Of a stretch of 64,000 nucleotides of DNA, positions 63,442 to 64,000 are shown piece by piece (position 1 is the first letter of the stretch; each line of letters begins with the position of its first letter). Source of the DNA: Bacillota bacterium (lineage in GTDB: Bacteria > Bacillota > Clostridia > Acetivibrionales > JANLFN01). The notes under the pieces are model-generated. The model was not told the DNA's origin and ran no database searches. It was given only the letters and a program-made list of their open reading frames with translations. Made by a program: the position numbers and the translations under genes. Location of the stretch: NCBI GenBank assembly GCA_023421675.1, contig JAEZTC010000010.1, positions 234,878-298,877 of the forward strand. The letters run 5' to 3'.

Positions 63442-63937
63442 TTATTATCTAAGCATTTAACTGTGTTTCTAGTATGTTAGATTATGTTGACAATATGAGA
63501 TATAAGTATCTTGAGATGGTTAATGAGATATTAAATGGTCAAAAACATTATGAGGTTTGCGTATATCGTACGATTCTGGAGTATAACCGAGCATATCGGA
63601 AGTATCACATGTTAACTTAAATTCTCACCATAATATGCTACTTTTACTAATTTGCAAACACTACATGTATGATGCTATATTATTAAAGCTGTCGCTGCTG
63701 ACCGCAACGAAACAAACGAAATACCAAGTGAGTTGTTGGCAGAAAGTGTTAACATAAAAAGTGTTGACAAGAACAGCGAAAGCATGGTAAGATGACATTC
63801 CGCTGACGAAGCGGACGGACATTGAAAATTAGATAGGGTAAAACGATAAGGAACTCGTAAATTTTAATGAGTAAACTTGTAGAAATACTACAAGCCAGAG
63901 TAAGTAATTAAGAGCCAAAAGGCTTTCTAATACAATT
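63442..63937. other. Leader and upstream region of an rRNA operon
   Basis: A 496-base region without a supported protein gene. It holds an rRNA promoter (63764-63793), a leader with a short hairpin AGAGCC-AAAA-GGCTTT (63910-63925), and upstream DNA in which a 48-codon frame (63474-63620) lacks a ribosome site. The first ~100 bases downstream of the ABC gene start probably include its minus-strand promoter. Confidence 0.5.
63764..63793 (+). promoter_or_regulatory. rRNA operon promoter
   Basis: TTGACA (63764-63769), an 18-bp spacer and TAAGAT (63788-63793), about 150 bases before the 16S gene. The strong -35 and position fit a P1-type rRNA promoter. Confidence 0.8.
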
Positions 63938-64000
63938 TTAATTAGAGAGTTTGATCCTGGCTCAGGACGAACGCTGGCGGCGTGCTTAACACATGCAAGT
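63938..64000 (+). rRNA. rrs: 16S ribosomal RNA, 5' end only
   Basis: AGAGTTTGATCCTGGCTCAG begins at about 63945, followed by GACGAACGCTGGCGGCGTGC and the conserved AACACATGCAAGT stretch up to the window edge. The exact 5' end is set by analogy (a few bases before GAGAGTTTGATC). The rest of the gene lies outside. Confidence 0.95.

Noticed and set aside
63474..63620. 48-codon frame upstream of the rRNA promoter
   Set aside because: Protein-like Tyr-rich sequence, but no ribosome site and no similarity recognised; could be a decayed fragment.
1..64000. CRISPR arrays, tRNA genes, transposase genes and prophage
   Set aside because: No regularly spaced palindromic repeats, no cloverleaf-like T-loop sequences and no transposase, integrase or phage structural motifs were noticed; eye scanning may miss short or diverged cases.

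Overview
The window looks like a chromosomal segment of a low-G+C, endospore-forming, anaerobic Clostridia member. The division and cell-wall gene order, the meso-DAP-type MurE (DNPR motif), the many S-layer-homology (SLH) proteins, the TM1266-type hydrogenase-system regulator, an ECF-type substrate-binding membrane protein and a giant cyclic beta-1,2-glucan synthase fit cellulolytic Clostridia of the Ruminiclostridium type. That placement is inference; the short 16S piece at the right end is too conserved to decide it.

Bases 1-11067 hold a dcw (division and cell wall) cluster: rsmH (5' truncated by the window edge), ftsL-like, a class B PBP with two PASTA domains, murE, murF, mraY, ftsW/spoVE, murG. 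There is no murD between mraY and ftsW. The cluster ends in a murA fragment that stops making sense immediately after its catalytic Cys116 and abuts a small membrane-protein gene on the opposite strand.

Bases 11265-17334 encode a MacA/MacB-like export operon (adaptor with a long Gln/Asn/Gly-rich insert, ATPase, permease) with an SLH protein as its last gene. Bases 17551-29262 form the most coherent unusual system. A 7-TM sensor with two complete histidine-kinase modules is followed by a response regulator with a SARP-like (winged helix plus BTAD) output, then by two very large secreted SLH proteins with near-identical C-termini. Three promoters in this block (before the kinase gene and before each SLH gene) share one architecture: two GTTAAGT(G/T) repeats 11 bp apart, then exactly 8 bp, then a TANAAT -10 box. 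This predicts an autoregulated signalling circuit controlling the cell surface.

Bases 29348-39552 hold smaller units: a stand-alone receiver, orphan PilM and MshEN-type proteins, a hydrogenase-type regulator, an ECF S-component behind a probable attenuator leader, an XRE regulator with a small membrane protein under a 34-bp perfect palindrome, a cysteine desulfurase-like enzyme, a cyclase-family hydrolase, a GH5-fold protein lacking both catalytic glutamates, a YgjP-type metallopeptidase and a copper-amine-oxidase-N-domain protein.

Bases 39902-54904 carry a 2912-residue cyclic beta-1,2-glucan synthase, a DUF554 membrane protein, two tandem SLH-anchored trypsin-like proteases, a phosphodiester-glycosidase-family protein and a YjbR-family protein. 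Bases 54945-60576 carry five alternating DUF362 and PF03773-like permease genes in two units, each preceded by a copy of the same ~80-bp promoter-region repeat; I see no described function for this set. The right end has a YbjQ-family zinc-ribbon protein, an ABC-2-like exporter whose ATPase appears frameshifted near its end, and the promoter, leader and first ~60 bases of a 16S rRNA gene.
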